A stretch of 64,000 nt of DNA from Channa striata (Eukaryota > Chordata > Actinopteri > Anabantiformes > Channidae). The stretch's first letter is position 1. Each line of letters starts with the position of its first letter. Location of the stretch: contig CM065168.1 in NCBI GenBank assembly GCA_033026295.1, positions 43,598,875 through 43,662,874 of the forward strand. Direction: 5' to 3'. Positions 49,001-62,949 of the stretch are shown one piece after another. A model generated the notes under the pieces. That model was given only the letters and a program-made list of their open reading frames with translations, ran no database searches and was not told where the DNA came from. The position numbers and the translations under genes are program-made.

Positions 49001-52000
49001 GTTCCAGTCGCTTTCACCGAGGATGATGGGCGTTTGTGCTTTGTCAAACGTACATTCTCTGTGGCGCAAACACACGAAACGACCAAATTCAAGTCAGTCA
49101 GGGCTGAGTCACAATGCCATGTTCAGCTTCCCAGACCAGAGGGTCCCCTGAGGACAGACACATAAAACTGGAAAACAAAAACGCGAAACCTGCTTCATTC
49201 ATCAGTGATGTGTAAATAATTCATTTGATTGCCTCATTTATTCATATGTGAATTTTTCAAATTAATGGTCAATAAGATTAATTTCAGTCTGTCGTTAACT
49301 GGACGTCATGTGTTTGTAAGGCCCAAGAATGTGTCATGCACAACCAAAGCCACATCTCGAATATTTATGCCTGGAGCAGATAAATGTTTTAATCTTACAA
49401 CAGCAAAGTATGCCGTTTGTCCATGCCCTCCTGAAAAATATGGTTTGATGAAAATGGTTTGTGACTCTGTCTTCCCACACTGCTATAAACAACTATTATT
49501 TTAAAAAAATCTGTTTTATGACTTGACAACACCACAGATGGTGGGTTTATGGTTTGTTTAGGTTTGTGTCATGTTTGCTGTATGAGGCAACAGCAATAAA
49601 GATTCAAATGTGACCCATGAGGGAAGCAGGGCCAGGACATTTGTTGCATGCGTTTGTATTTTTAATTTTTTTGATTTTAAAGGTGAAACACGTTTAAGTT
49701 TTAAACATGTGGCAGTTTGTCCATGGGCTGGACTGTAGCACAACATTTTTAAAACGTTTAAACTGTGTATTAATAAGCTCATATTGAGCCCACGTTGTGT
49801 TTGTTCAGTGTCAGAAATGGTACACAACTTATCTATATAATTCAACTTTATTTTTAATTTCAGCTTCAGACATGAACCTGGGGTGGGCAATCACACTTTT
49901 GCTTTGGCCAAATTGAAAATCTATCAGAGATATGCGCAAACATTAGGCTCAAACAATACAAAAAGGAAATTGAACTGAATCGAAAGAAAATTAAAGAAAC
50001 CGACAATGACAGCGGATGACAGAAAAACCCAACAATCAACACAGTTTTGGGCTGAAACTATCACAATCCACCACTTGAGGAAGGCTGAAATACAGAGGCC
50101 ACACCACGAGGTGCCAAATCTATTAGCATTTCATCTAGATTAAGCATTAAAACCAGCAATTCCAACTCCTGATGAAGACCGTTCTACTTGCTTTTCATTG
50201 GTTTTCCTCCTGTTAGCAGATTCGGCATAATTACAGAAAATAACCACTCATTAAAGCGATCAGCGCGATCATTGCCCGGGTAATTTACATACATTTCTGC
50301 ACTCTGCTAAAGTGGTTGGAAATATTGACAGCTGCAATTAGCTGTCTCCACGTCGCCGTGCCTCTCAGACAGGACCTGGCACACACACACACACTTAATG
50401 AGTAAGAAACACACACACACACTGTCAGTGATGCTTAGAGGCAACACATATTTTCAGAAATGTCTTCTTCCTACAGTATGTTGACACGTACATATAGTAT
50501 CACTCTATCGCGAATATTTTTGTGTTGAGGTTTATTTCCAGAGAAGAGAAATTTTAATGCCACATATGTGATGATAAAGTATTTAATACGATCATCCTCT
50601 TCAAATCTTCAGTTATGCACAGAGGTGTGATCTGAACGCCGTCCACAGCCTTCGGAAAGAGCCTGAATGTTGAGCGTGAGCCAGAGCTTTTCACCGACAC
50701 CAGTGTCGGACAAGGAAAATGCTCCTGGAGCTAAATGGGAGCGAGTCCCTGCTGCCAGGGTCAAGCCGAAACCAGAGTAGCTGATTCACAAAGAACCGTC
50801 ACAGACGTAACGCATGGATGTGATTTTTGTCCATTTAACACAAATACCAGAATGTTTCCAGCAGCAGATGTTGGATAGACTCTCAGTTAGAGTTTTACCA
50901 TTGGGGGGAATAAAGTTGGGTTGCAGCTAAGCCAGAATTTTTAAACCCTGGTTCTATAGTTTGGGCCAAATGTTGAACTTTCATAATATACATTCACTTT
51001 AGTTTAAATCTTTGATGTGAAAATATCAGATCGCCACCGATTCAGTCACTTCACAATGTTGGACTTGAATTCCTGTTTCCTGTATGAAAGTCCTGTGTTT
51101 GAGACTCACCCCCATCAGTCTCGTTCTGTCTCGTCTCGTTTCATCTCGTCTCATATTGTATCATCTGGAATCGAGTCATCTTGTGTTTGTCGAATAGAAA
51201 TGCAGTGATAAGTTTGTATAAAAGGCATCTATAGTCTGGACAACCTGCATTTCTCTTAACATTTAGCAGCACAGAATGGAAAATGTCATTTTATTACATA
51301 GGTAATTTACAGCACTTTTTTAATCCGATTGTTGTCTTGCTCCTGTATTTCGTTAGTATTAGTATCCCTCTATTCTCTTTCTTTCGGCGTACTGCAACTA
51401 TTTTTGGAAAGGCACTGTTCTGTTGTCCTGGACTGCAGTATTAACATTTTTATTACCAAATTTGCATACTTGTCTAAAGCGATTGCAGGCGCGCAGTAAA
51501 CCATGTGCATGTTTTAGAGCTGCGAGCGTTTTAATGTTATTTTAAAGAGTATAATATTTGCTCTAATCACATTTTCTGCCAACAACAATAATTTGATTCT
51601 AACATAAGATGTAAAAGTTGCGGCTAAAACTAACTGAACCCTCAGAGGGACGTTTACTGTTTCACACATTCGGCCTTTCGTTAGGTGTAAACCAGGAAGT
51701 AAAACCTGAACCGTGTATGTTCTCACACTCGCATTAGATCAGAAGAAGGTTCATATATATTATGGTTCTTGTCGACCGGTAAGAGGCAAACCCAGCTGCT
51801 ATTACACTGAAGATAATTCACACTAATGGAAAACTACCAGAAAAAGAGCAGATGTATTAATAACCTTCTTAATTGATAGTGAACCCAGCCGGGACAAGAG
51901 AATGATTCATGAATAATAATATTAATCAACAAAGATTGACTCTGTGTGTTGCGGTGCTGAAGATGCGGCCGTCTGCCTCTTTATCTTCTGTGAATGCCGG

Positions 52001-54045
52001 GGAATTTGAACTTCTCGACCCCTGAGGAGGAGTGGACGTAAGAACATAAACTGTTAGAAGTGCTATGAAGTGCCAGGACCGGAGCTTTAGTGGTATTGTT
52101 AGCCCAGCAGGAATGTGTCCCTGGGCGAATCTACCAGCTATTTATTAATTAAAGATGCTGGAGGCAGCCTTGTGAATTCAGCATGGATCGGCCCCTGGGC
52201 CACATTCAGGGCATATTTCACTAAAGTAATCGGTGAACACTAGCTACATGCAGATAGGAAACTATTATTTTTTTTATTTGTTTGGATTTCTTTGTAATTT
52301 ATATTGTATTTTTTTGATGATTGAAAATGTGGAGAAAAAGCTTTAATGGAATAAAAAAGCCATCATCTGAAAATGAAAACTAATCTTTTTTCCTCGACTA
52401 AAAATTAAATAATAATGGGAAGGACGAATAAGTGGGGATGAAAAAAACCTTATTCAAGGACGTGCAGCTGCACAAACTTATTCAGCTTCATAAGTTTCTC
52501 TGCTGCTCAAAACATCTTGTTCAAAGTTGATTCGGCAGCTCAACCTGCAGCAGGACTGTCTGTCTTTGTCATCTGATGTTACCTTGATTAGGAACCAAAT
52601 TAACCTTCTAAGAATTTCTTGGAAATAGAGATGGAATAAGCAGCTGGGACCAACATCAGGATTCAGCAGAGCCCGAGCATGAGAAGGTAAAATGATTTAC
52701 CTTTATCAACAGTCCAGAAATGGCTCCTGAATTACCATGAAAATATGAACTGACTTTACCGTCAATCTCAAGGCGCGAACCGTGACTGGAACCATGGACG
52801 CTGCATAACGACTCTATGGACAATGCTAGTAAAAGTATATTAGTTAGTCTTATTACACTATGGCCAACCATCTGAAATGATTTTAGTATTAGTAAAGTTT
52901 TAGTATATTAATAAGGTTTGAGTACAGCATCGGGTATCGGGTCAGATGTTGCCCTTGAGTTCTTGTACACTTTGGTACCAGACCAGATAAGGTGTTAATC
53001 TCATATCTGTTGAGCAGGTAGGTAGAGACAGAAAAAAGTCTGCGGACTGCAAGCTCCAACCTGCCAAAGTCTTAAAATCCAGTTATTAAATATCATGCTC
53101 GTGATAAAAGAACATGCAAGAATTTCTGAGAACTTGCAGAATTAATGAGGTTGTTTGCCTCCGAGCTTCTAGGTGTTAGGCGTGTTCTCCTTCAGGCTGT
53201 CAGAGACTAAAAAGAGCGGACTGAAGGTCTGCGAGTCTGTGTGAGAGTGTCTCTCATCACGTTCAGGTTCCTTTTACAGTCTGGGTATAATCAGTAAAGG
53301 GAATTCCCAATGTGACTGAAAGTACATTTTAAAATTATCAAAAACTAAATCAGGTGCTATGATCAACACTGCCACCATATTTCCAGTATGAATAATCTCT
53401 GAGAGTGTAACAAACCAATAACAATCCCCAGTTTTAAAACCGAACTCTGCAAAATCTGAGCAAAGGAACTAACGTGAGAAACTTCAATTGATGCAAAGTT
53501 CAAACTGAACTTTACTTCACTTTGAACCTGATGCAAAGAAGCAAAAATCACCTTCTGTTCTTGAGGTTCCTGGTTCTTAACTGATCGTCAAAAGCACATC
53601 TGGACCTGGATCAGGCGAATCCTCCACATCACTAGAAGAGTGATTCTGTCTCAGGCTTTTTACTCCTGCTGACGAATGAGAGTCCGACAGTATGAACAGA
53701 TTATACATTACGTACTGTGGAGTGTTCAAACACGATACCAGAGCAACACCACGCCGCGTTAGGGAAGGCAGACACGTTCAAATGCAGACTTCAAATGAAC
53801 AAGCAGCTCGAGCAGCTTTAACTAGGAAAATAAAAGTCTGTCAGCATGTGACAAAGTTTTCAAACACATGCTCCATTTCTGCATCCGCCATAAAAAAGAC
53901 GGGTGATGCTCGTACACAAGCCGTGTGAGAGCTCAACGGGAAAATTCCTGTGTGCCGGTTTAAAAATTGTTTTTTGTGACAAGGACACACACTCTCTCAC
54001 ACAGTCATGTTTCCATCCATTTACCACCCCCACCACACACACACT

Positions 54046-54076
<31 letters not shown>

Positions 54077-57000
54077 ATTGTAATTAGGTCAGTCCAGCAC
54101 CTATTGACTGGTGTCTGTGCAGAGCAAATGATCTGTGGCAAAATGTGTTTGCTGCCCTATTTTGTGGAGACAGAGTGTGTGTGTTTCTGTACATTTCTCT
54201 GTGAAACAGTGTGTGTGTGTGTGTGGTGACAAACTATTGATGTCTTCTTGTCTGCCACAGCCTGGGACTGACTGACATGTCCCCTGCTGAGCTGAGCCTG
54301 AGGGGACAGTTGTTAGGCCTCAAATCAGACAGACACAAACCAGCAGAGAAAAAAAAACAGGAAACTGACAGGAGTCTGGAACAAACAGCAGCATGGGAGG
54401 AAATGAAGCTAAGTGAAAGTTCAATCACAAACAATCATCACTTATTCACGCCATCTGTCGCTTTCGGTTTCCACTTCCAAACTCAATCGGCTCCATGCAC
54501 CGGTCACGTTCAGACAATTATCTTGTAGCTGTCCAGTTTTAATCTGTCCTGTCGTTTCAGCGTCGGGTCAAAGGAACCCTTCACCACCTCGTTCAGCGTC
54601 ACCTTTCATGGATTCCCGAGTCCTTCACCAGCTCTTCAGGCTCCTGCTTCACGCATTAGCATCCCACGGTTGCTTCTCTGGCTCTTCATGTTCTCCATGC
54701 TCTTAATTAGTTTATTTCTACTCCATCCACATCATCACCACTGCGGGGATATTCCCGTTCATCACCTGACCTCTCCTTTACACAGTTTAGTTCAGACATT
54801 TACGGTTTGCACACAAATGATTTTTTGAATCCGACGTTTCCTCTGGGTCGGCCATGACACTCTGTGTTTTGTACTAAATATCTCAACCACTATTATTTTA
54901 GCGTGGCCCTGAGCCTGAGAGCTCAGTGCATGGCAATGTAAAAAACATTTCAATAGACGCAAACACAAGCAACTTCACCAATTTGATGCAGGCGTCAATT
55001 TAAAAAAAAAAGTCTGCAAAAAGGAGAGAACAATCTAAATTGTGACACAAAGAGCACAGACAAGAGTGGAAATTCATCTGTGGATTTAAACTTCTACCCC
55101 CAGAAACACTCAAATTGTTAAGGAGACGGGAAAGGAAGAGGATGTCCTTGTTGTTGCTATGGCGACTCCTTAAGTTACTGAAGTCAACTGTTGTTGTGCA
55201 ATAAGCAGCCTGATACAGGATTCAGGTATATGATGTGTATTTAGTTGCTCTTCAGAGTGTTTTTATCTATTTCTCTTGTGTGCAGCAGGTTATTTTTAAT
55301 GTTTTTCAGTTCTCTTGTGTTTTGTATGTGTTTGCTTATGTTTCTGTCACTGTAAATATTAAGACGTCACCATGAACCTTATGATGACACATTGGTGTTC
55401 GCTAACAGGCGCTCCTGGGAACATTCGAAGATTTAAAATGGTTAATTGTCTTCTCCTGATCTATTTCTCATCTCAAAATATCATCATAGGCCACATGTGG
55501 ATTAAGGAAATTCAAAAGAAACAGGCTGCAGCTCATTCAGCCATTTTAAATGCGAGAGATTTCAGCTTTTGATTTGGAAATATATCTGCACTTTGTTTTT
55601 GTACTGAATGTAGATTAATGATCATTTTTGTTCAAGGGTTTATAAAATTTCTGAAACAACTGGGTCATGGTGGAACTGAGAGCAGTCTGAAGACACGTCA
55701 AGGTCGTCGAGTACAATAGCACACACGTTTCTGCAACAGCGTCTGACGGAAGTGGCATCCATCCATGTGCAGCCGAGGGAGACAGGCGTTGCGTGTTCCG
55801 CGGTGGTGATGGATAACAGGAAACAGATGGATGACAGCTGAAGGCGAAATCGTGGAACACCAGCATGCAGCCCTGGATTCAGATCACAGCTGCAGGCCGA
55901 GGTTGTTACTGTGGCCGAGCCGCCGTCACATATTTATCACGGACTCATACTGGGTCAGAGCTGGGGTGGAAAGTGAGCTGGAAGTCATCCGTCCTGCTCC
56001 AGTCCCTTGTTTATTCCAATCAATGATATTGAAAAGTTTCACGCAAACCTAACCACAATGTTTTTGTAGTTAAACATGAACTCATAATTGTGTGCCTCCA
56101 CGTTTACTATTGCAACCATGACAACCATGAGTGTTATAAATCTGGGCCTCCATTATGAAATTGATAAAGTTGTCTTTTTAATTTGTTTGTGTTTAGTCTG
56201 TTTGGCACATGTTTTCTTAAAGTTGTCATGGGAGGATTGAATTTGTCAAAACGACGTGATGACAACTAAACCAGGGTCACCAAGAGGTGACCGAGAACAT
56301 TGCAGTGGTACATGCTTTTTGTTTCACTTATTTTTGTAATTTTAATTCTTGTGTTCCTGTTGCCCAAATTTCTTCTGATTGGCCACCACCACCAGCAGAT
56401 ATTTACACTATTTCCTGTGTTTTTAAAACCTATCAACAATTCATAAACATACCTCCATTTTGGGATTTGCATGGTTTACTGCTTTGCTCAGCTCACCAGC
56501 TTATTAAAAGCTCCCAATCAGAACAGAGTGTTGGGGTGAGGGGTACTCAGTCTTTGGAATTGTAATAAGTACAAAACTATCTCAGCAGAGCCCCTATATA
56601 AATATAAACACATAATTCATCAGAATGTCTGTAAAAAATGGTGTTCTGAGATAATGACAAAAGACTGTTAAAATGCATCAGAATGTTTTAATATTAAAAT
56701 ACGTTTTGTGTCAAAGCTCTCCAAAAGATTCTTTTTATTGATCTGAACCCAGTATTTGCATGATTTGTTTGTGCCTTCAAACAGTTGCTGTTAAAAATGA
56801 ATCAGTTTTATGATGTGACAACATTGTTGTTGAGGATTGCTTAGACTGCAGATCAAAAACTGCTCTGTTGGGTAGTGAGACAGATCATGGTTCTGAGTGT
56901 AGAACAGTAAGAGTCTGCCAAACCCAAAATGTGTCTGCCCGTCTGTAATCACTCTCTGGCTAGTTGGGACAGTGTCTGCTGGCACTTACATAGAGACACG

Positions 57001-60000
57001 CAGTGATGCTAAACACATTGTCAAATCTGGAACAAATGTGTCATTGAGCGTCACTGTCGGTGCGAAATCTGCTAAAAAGTCCAGTCACTTCCTTTTTCCC
57101 TGACTGTCCAACAATCAGGAAATCTGTTGGAAATAGTTTTCACGACAACACCTCCTTTTGTACAGATGCCCTTTGCATTTAAAACATATTTTCACTGTCC
57201 AAATATGTCCCACTGTTGTCCAAAAGCTGCCTAACAAATAACTTGTTGATGGGAGAGCAATTGGCAGCCAACATGGAAAATGGAGAAATAAACTGTAAAA
57301 TGTGTGAGCTGAACCAGAGGAAAGTTATTTATTGTTGCCCTCAGCAGGAAACACAACTTTTTGCAGGAGTAGTAACAAAATCAGTCATCAAACTAATATG
57401 GAACCCGAAATAACAATTAAAATCTAAATAAGGCAGAAAAACATCAGAAAAGAAGGTTTCAGTTGTTATGAATGATTCCAGCTGTGATGGATGTAGCCAA
57501 ATATGTATTTAACTGAATTCTTAATTAACTTTTTAATTTAAAAACCTTATTTGACCTATTCCATGTATTATCAGCCCATTGAAATGCCCCATTTGGTGCC
57601 TACGATACTTGCTGTTTGGCACAGAAGGTAGTTGTGTGGTTATAATACTTAATATGGAGCTACAAATTAGTTTGCACAAAAATAGAGACTTTGGACTAAT
57701 ATGAAATGACATGAACAGTGTGAAAGTGAAGATGGCAGGTGGTAGGTAGTAGGAGGCCCACTGAACAACGCAAGGTGTGAAAACCACTGATGATCCTTCT
57801 GCAGCTTGGTAATAATAAAAGTGGCTGAGTCTCACCAACTTGACACAGAGGAAGGACAAAAGCTGCAAAAAACAAAATCAGTTAAAGTTAAAGAATTGGT
57901 AAAAACAACAACTCAGATGCAGCAAGTCACATTTATCTTTATTTTTAAAAAAAGTCACAAGTTCCTTGATTGTTTGTTCTTATTGCGTTATGTTCTTTAT
58001 GATTTGTGACATTTTAAAACATTACTAGCAATTTTATTGCGTTACTAAGACATCAGCAATCATTTCTATTAATTAATTATTTAAGAATTGTAACAACAAT
58101 CACAAGCCTTTAACCAAACCAGTATTCTCTGCTGTCCTTCATTAAAATTCCTCAAGGTTTATCCTCTTATGAATCGAAGAGCAGAACAGGATAAAGCTTA
58201 CACCACACTCAGAGAAGCAGACCAATAAGAAGACAGAAGCGCAGTTGTAGCACAAGTGTAAATTGATTTTTGCTCTTTTAAAATGTACATCATGACCTTC
58301 AGCAGCAAAATGGATTTGTATGAATGATAACAACAAACGGTTGGGAGGTCCTGAAGGATTATATGCACCTTTTTTCTGATCTTTTGACTGATTTTCTAAC
58401 TAATTATGATGCGTGATGCAATATTTTTATTCCGTTTTTAAACTGCAAGGCCATGCGGAATTCAGGGGGAGTCGTTGTATTACTGTAATTCCTGGGGAGA
58501 CTGGGAAGATGGGCGATGGATCACAGGCTTTTTCGAGAGGGTGACGGTTTTTATTTTTCTCCACTGACTGGCTTACGCTGCGTTCTGTTCAAACAGAAGC
58601 AGTGAAAGTGTGAGTCCAGGAGCTGGAGAGAGCAGCAGGTGAGCCGTCAATCACACGAGTCAATCATCGCCCACACGGCAACCATCGAGACCTTCTATAA
58701 AGTGGAAATCTAATTAACTGGGCTATAACGTACCTCATAAAGCACAAGTATAATTAATGGAGGACCTGAATAAGTGATGGGAAAAACTGTTTCCGGAGAG
58801 ACATCGACACTTGTGCTTTAAGACCTCTCTGCCTCCAGCCTCTAGTTGCCACCTTGACTCAGAACAGGCTGGGGTATTATATATAAATATAATTTCTTCT
58901 AAACACCTTATGTATCTCCAGGTGGTCCTGGAACTTGTGCAGCCAAATTGGATATTATCATGACACTGTTATGATGTCTGTGTTCAACACTGTAGGGGGC
59001 CAGCAGGTTTCTGGTCCACATGCTAACAGGCTCAGCAGGTCATTATTATGCAAGATTATGTCCTGCAGTGTATCTTGATTTAAACACACACACACACACA
59101 CAAAATATTTTTGTGCAGAGGTCACATCACAGACTGCCTGATAACTCTGTCGGGACGTGGCTGTGACAGAGACCCAACAACAGACCCATGGGCTGTCAAA
59201 CATGTTAAAAAAAGATGAACCCACATCGAATTTATGAATTATCGCAGTGTGTCATATCAAAAATCTTTATGCAAGCATGAGCTGCTGGCTAAGGGATGTA
59301 GCTAGAGGTGCAGGTAACAAGGGGAAGATAAGAAACAGACATTTTCTCTTTGATGCAATAAAATAAACTAGGTGGAAGCAGGATTGCTCATCCTTACACA
59401 GAGAGAGGATGTGATCAAATATTCACTTTGCTAAAGTGTAATGATTGGTTCCTTCAAGCCAGGCCTTCTCTACTGCTTCCTTCACCTAGTTAAAGCATGT
59501 CGTCGAGGGGGAATTGTGCAGCATTACCATAATATCCCAACGGATCCCACCCTGCAGCCTGTAATTGACTCCCGCTAGACACCAGACCGAGTCATTACGG
59601 ATGGGAATGAATTTGGTTGTTGGGTTATGAGGGTCAAAGTCAGAGACTCTGTCCCCTAATATAAAATATTATCCCATCAATTCAAGACAACTGGTGCTAT
59701 ATGGACTGAAATAAGCGGTTACTCTGTCTCCAATCGGGGTTACCACATGTGTTTAAAGCACATGCATTCACACACATATCTAGTCATGCAGCAGTTTTGA
59801 TCTTCCTGTCCTATCAGATCTGTGTGTTTTAAGCCTTTCTGAAAAACCGCAGAGGATCTCGACAGTTAGAGAAGCTCTGCTTCAAAAAGCAGCTACTCAG
59901 AATCCAGTCCTGACATGTTGCAGCTTGAACTTTGTGTTTTTTGTAAGACAATAACTCATTCTCCATTAGTTCTGTTTGCATGAAGCCACGGCACTGAAGT

Positions 60001-62640
60001 GGAAAAGCCCAAAAGACCAAAAGTTGTTTTGTTTGTGCTGGATCAACAAGGAAATTGAAACAAACGTAACGCAATAGTTCAGGATTTTGGCACCTACTCA
60101 TAAGACAATGTTAATGTTGCCATGCATTTGTTGCTGTAGTTTCTGGTCACGTATAACTGCCTCTTTTTGTTAGTCAAGTTGGGATAAATTCCATCCCGAA
60201 TGTAAGCTTATAGTTCATCTTATTCGCTCCATCATAGCCTCCGTTAATTCTCCACTCCTGGGCACCGTGGAGATGCAGGGAAACATGTTGTGGGTGAGAG
60301 TGCATGATGAAAAACTGTTGCTGGATGAGTCACTCAGCATGTGTCAGTTAGTCCGTGCACATATGGATGCAGTGAGTCACTCAGTGACTCAGCTCATCAA
60401 AGTGAGGACCGACTCCCCGCGTGTTGGAGTTGTTCTGCGTGGACGTCAAATGCTGATCCCGAATTCACAAATGAAGCTGCTCTGTCAGGAACCTGCAGAC
60501 ATGATGATGAATTCCAACAGTTTAATGAACTCTTTTAGGTTCAGAGAGGTTTATAACGACCTTTATGCATCCTGATAATATTTAACTAAGCGCACACGCA
60601 CCATTCTGCCTCTCATACATACATCAATCTACACATGCAGTGGAGACGGTGACCAAATTTTGCTCCGTCAGCCTTCAGAGCAAGTTGCTGAAGGGCAAAG
60701 GAGTTGCTGTGTAGTTCCTCATTCACTTTCCCTGATCATTTGCCGTGAATGTCAATTAATAACCATCTGGTGTACGGAAGTCCCAAAGTGATGATATTAA
60801 ACTCTGGACTAATTCACTTTGTCAAAATTTAATTACATTTGGGGACGGGACGCCAGCTTTCAATGGCGCGTTGTACCCACCGAACCAGTTGAAAGGAAAA
60901 ATTTAATTTATCTACAAATTTCTGATAAAACCTCTAGGTCACATCTTACATAGATGCAAAAAAATGGTGGAAATTGGTGTCGTGCTAAAATGGATTCGTA
61001 TCCAAGGCATTCATTCGGACACACATGTGAGCTGGTGAATCCATGTTCATACCTAATCAGCAATGATGATCATAGTTATAGTTATCATAGCTGCCGTGAT
61101 TTTGATTGAAATAAAGCTGAATTTAAAGTGGCATTTTCCCGTAAAGACCATTTCTGCTCCCACTGACAACCTTTTAAATTCTCATGGTTAAATCCAAAAG
61201 CCAAAGTTGAAATTGGATTTATAATTTTAAGCAGCAAACAGCGTAAACTTTAGTAAATGCATTAAGGAGCAAACTTTTATAGCCAATTTAGAGCCAAACG
61301 GTATCCAATTTATGACTCAAACTCTTGTCAGTTAGATTTAAAAAATTAAAACTGCTGTACATAAACATAATAAAAGCTACATAAAAAGCATTTTATATTT
61401 AGTAAGGTAATATAATTAAGACAATAATTAAAAATATGCTGATCATCATGTTTTCACATGTGGATAATTACAATTTACATAATGATGGAATATTTTCACT
61501 CTGGATTTCCAGAGCACATTTTCTGCCAAGTTTTAATGACCTTTATTAACTAATTATAATGATAACATGATTAGCAGCAGTTTTATTTTAAATGTCTCAT
61601 TAGTCTCCTCGTGGTAACGATTAATATTAGAGCTAAACTTTCCCAAAGCTCATGTTTTGGGTTTTTAATTCAAATTAAATAGGTCCTAATGGAACAATCT
61701 GGGGATGAATAATAAAAGTAGAACTAGAAACTCCATCATTTATCTCATACTAAAACTGAGCATCAGCCACTCATGCATATATTTTAGCTTAACTGCAGAG
61801 CATCCAGAGCAGCCAGATGGGATCCAGTGCCAATGTTTTGTGCCGACTGTTTATTTTTTTGTCAGTTATTCTGGACGGTATCATGTGTGAAATTGTAAAT
61901 GGTCATTAAAGCCAGAGGAGGTTTATCACGTTTGTTAAAAACACTGTGATCGCCCTCAAAGCTGACATCAGTGATGATCAATGAATATGAACTTTGCTGA
62001 GCAACAAAGTTTGATCCTTTTGAATCTCACAATCATAATTAGATAAACGGATGTGAGAAATTGTCAAAATCCAAAACGCGTATGGGAATCAGTTAATAAT
62101 GAAAATACAAAACAGCTGAATTTTGTATTCAGCCCCTGGTTCATTTGGGAAACAAACAGTAGCTTGGTTCTGTTTGATCCATGTCAGGATTGACAATTCT
62201 CCAAATCTCCAGTTGCTGTGGAAACCTATGTACTCTCACATACAGCTAATTGGGATCTGTGGAGAATAAACTCATTAGATGTGAAATGGAACAGTGACCA
62301 TGCAAATAAACCATGGAAAACTCAGACTCACACATACATGTGTATGTGCATACCTAGGCTTGCACAGACATTGTTCTCTTATGCTGGTTAGGAATCGTTA
62401 CGCAAAGCTTATCCAGTCGAACTAAATGGCTAACCCCAAACTGTATTATATTGAACTAAAATATGTCAAGAAAATAAGAAAGAAAGAAACGTGCAGTCGT
62501 GAACATTTAAAGATTTTGAAATGACTGCATCATATTTTCAGTCTTTTGGACTGAAGCACTGCGTTCTGAATAATAGATACTGTGTTAAAATGCTTCTCTT
62601 CATACCTGCCAAATAGAAGGTTCTGGGTCTCTATTATCAA
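46080..62640. other. gene-poor intergenic stretch
   Basis: No ORF with recognisable protein similarity and no set of exon-like ORFs with consistent splice phases. Contains (CA)n at about 54034-54070, (GT)n at about 54207-54226 and (CA)n at about 59083-59101, poly-A at about 48571-48590, and several unique AT-rich blocks that could be regulatory. Confidence 0.45.
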
Positions 62641-62840
62641 TCATCATTGTTTTCTGCTGTTAAGTACGGTGTCCATCAGGGCTCTGTCTTGGGACATTTT
62701 ATATTGTATTTATATCTTCTTTCCTTTGGACAAGTTGTAGACACGTTTTTTTCTTTTCCCTTTTATGCAGACGATACACAGCTGTATCTGCCTGTGAAAA
62801 TCAGCCCTCTGCTCCCTCAAGAGGGATGGGTTACATATGC
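62640..62840 (+). repeat. LINE reverse-transcriptase fragment (L2-like)
   Basis: Reads YGVHQGSVLGHFILYLY then FYADDTQLYLPVK. GVxQGSVLGP and YADDTQLYL are the core polymerase motifs of L2/CR1-type reverse transcriptases; YADD is at 62764-62775. Only this short piece of the ORF remains. Confidence 0.75.
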
Positions 62841-62949
62841 AGGAGTAATTTTCACTGTAACATGTACGTGCAAATGTAAATGTGATCAATGTGATGAAAA
62901 TAAAGGTTCTTCTTCTTCTATGTGAACCTAAAGCTGAATTACTTAAACC

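Noticed and set aside
48773..49165. 130-residue open frame
   Set aside because: No recognisable domain and no splice-consistent partner; expected by chance in 64 kb.
51120..51180. CTCGT/CATCT-rich stretch as a tandem repeat
   Set aside because: Loose, irregular units; does not reach a clear period.
60267..60575. 102-residue open frame starting MEMQGNMLW
   Set aside because: No similarity recognised, overlapping frames also open, no promoter or splice context. Could not be excluded without expression data.
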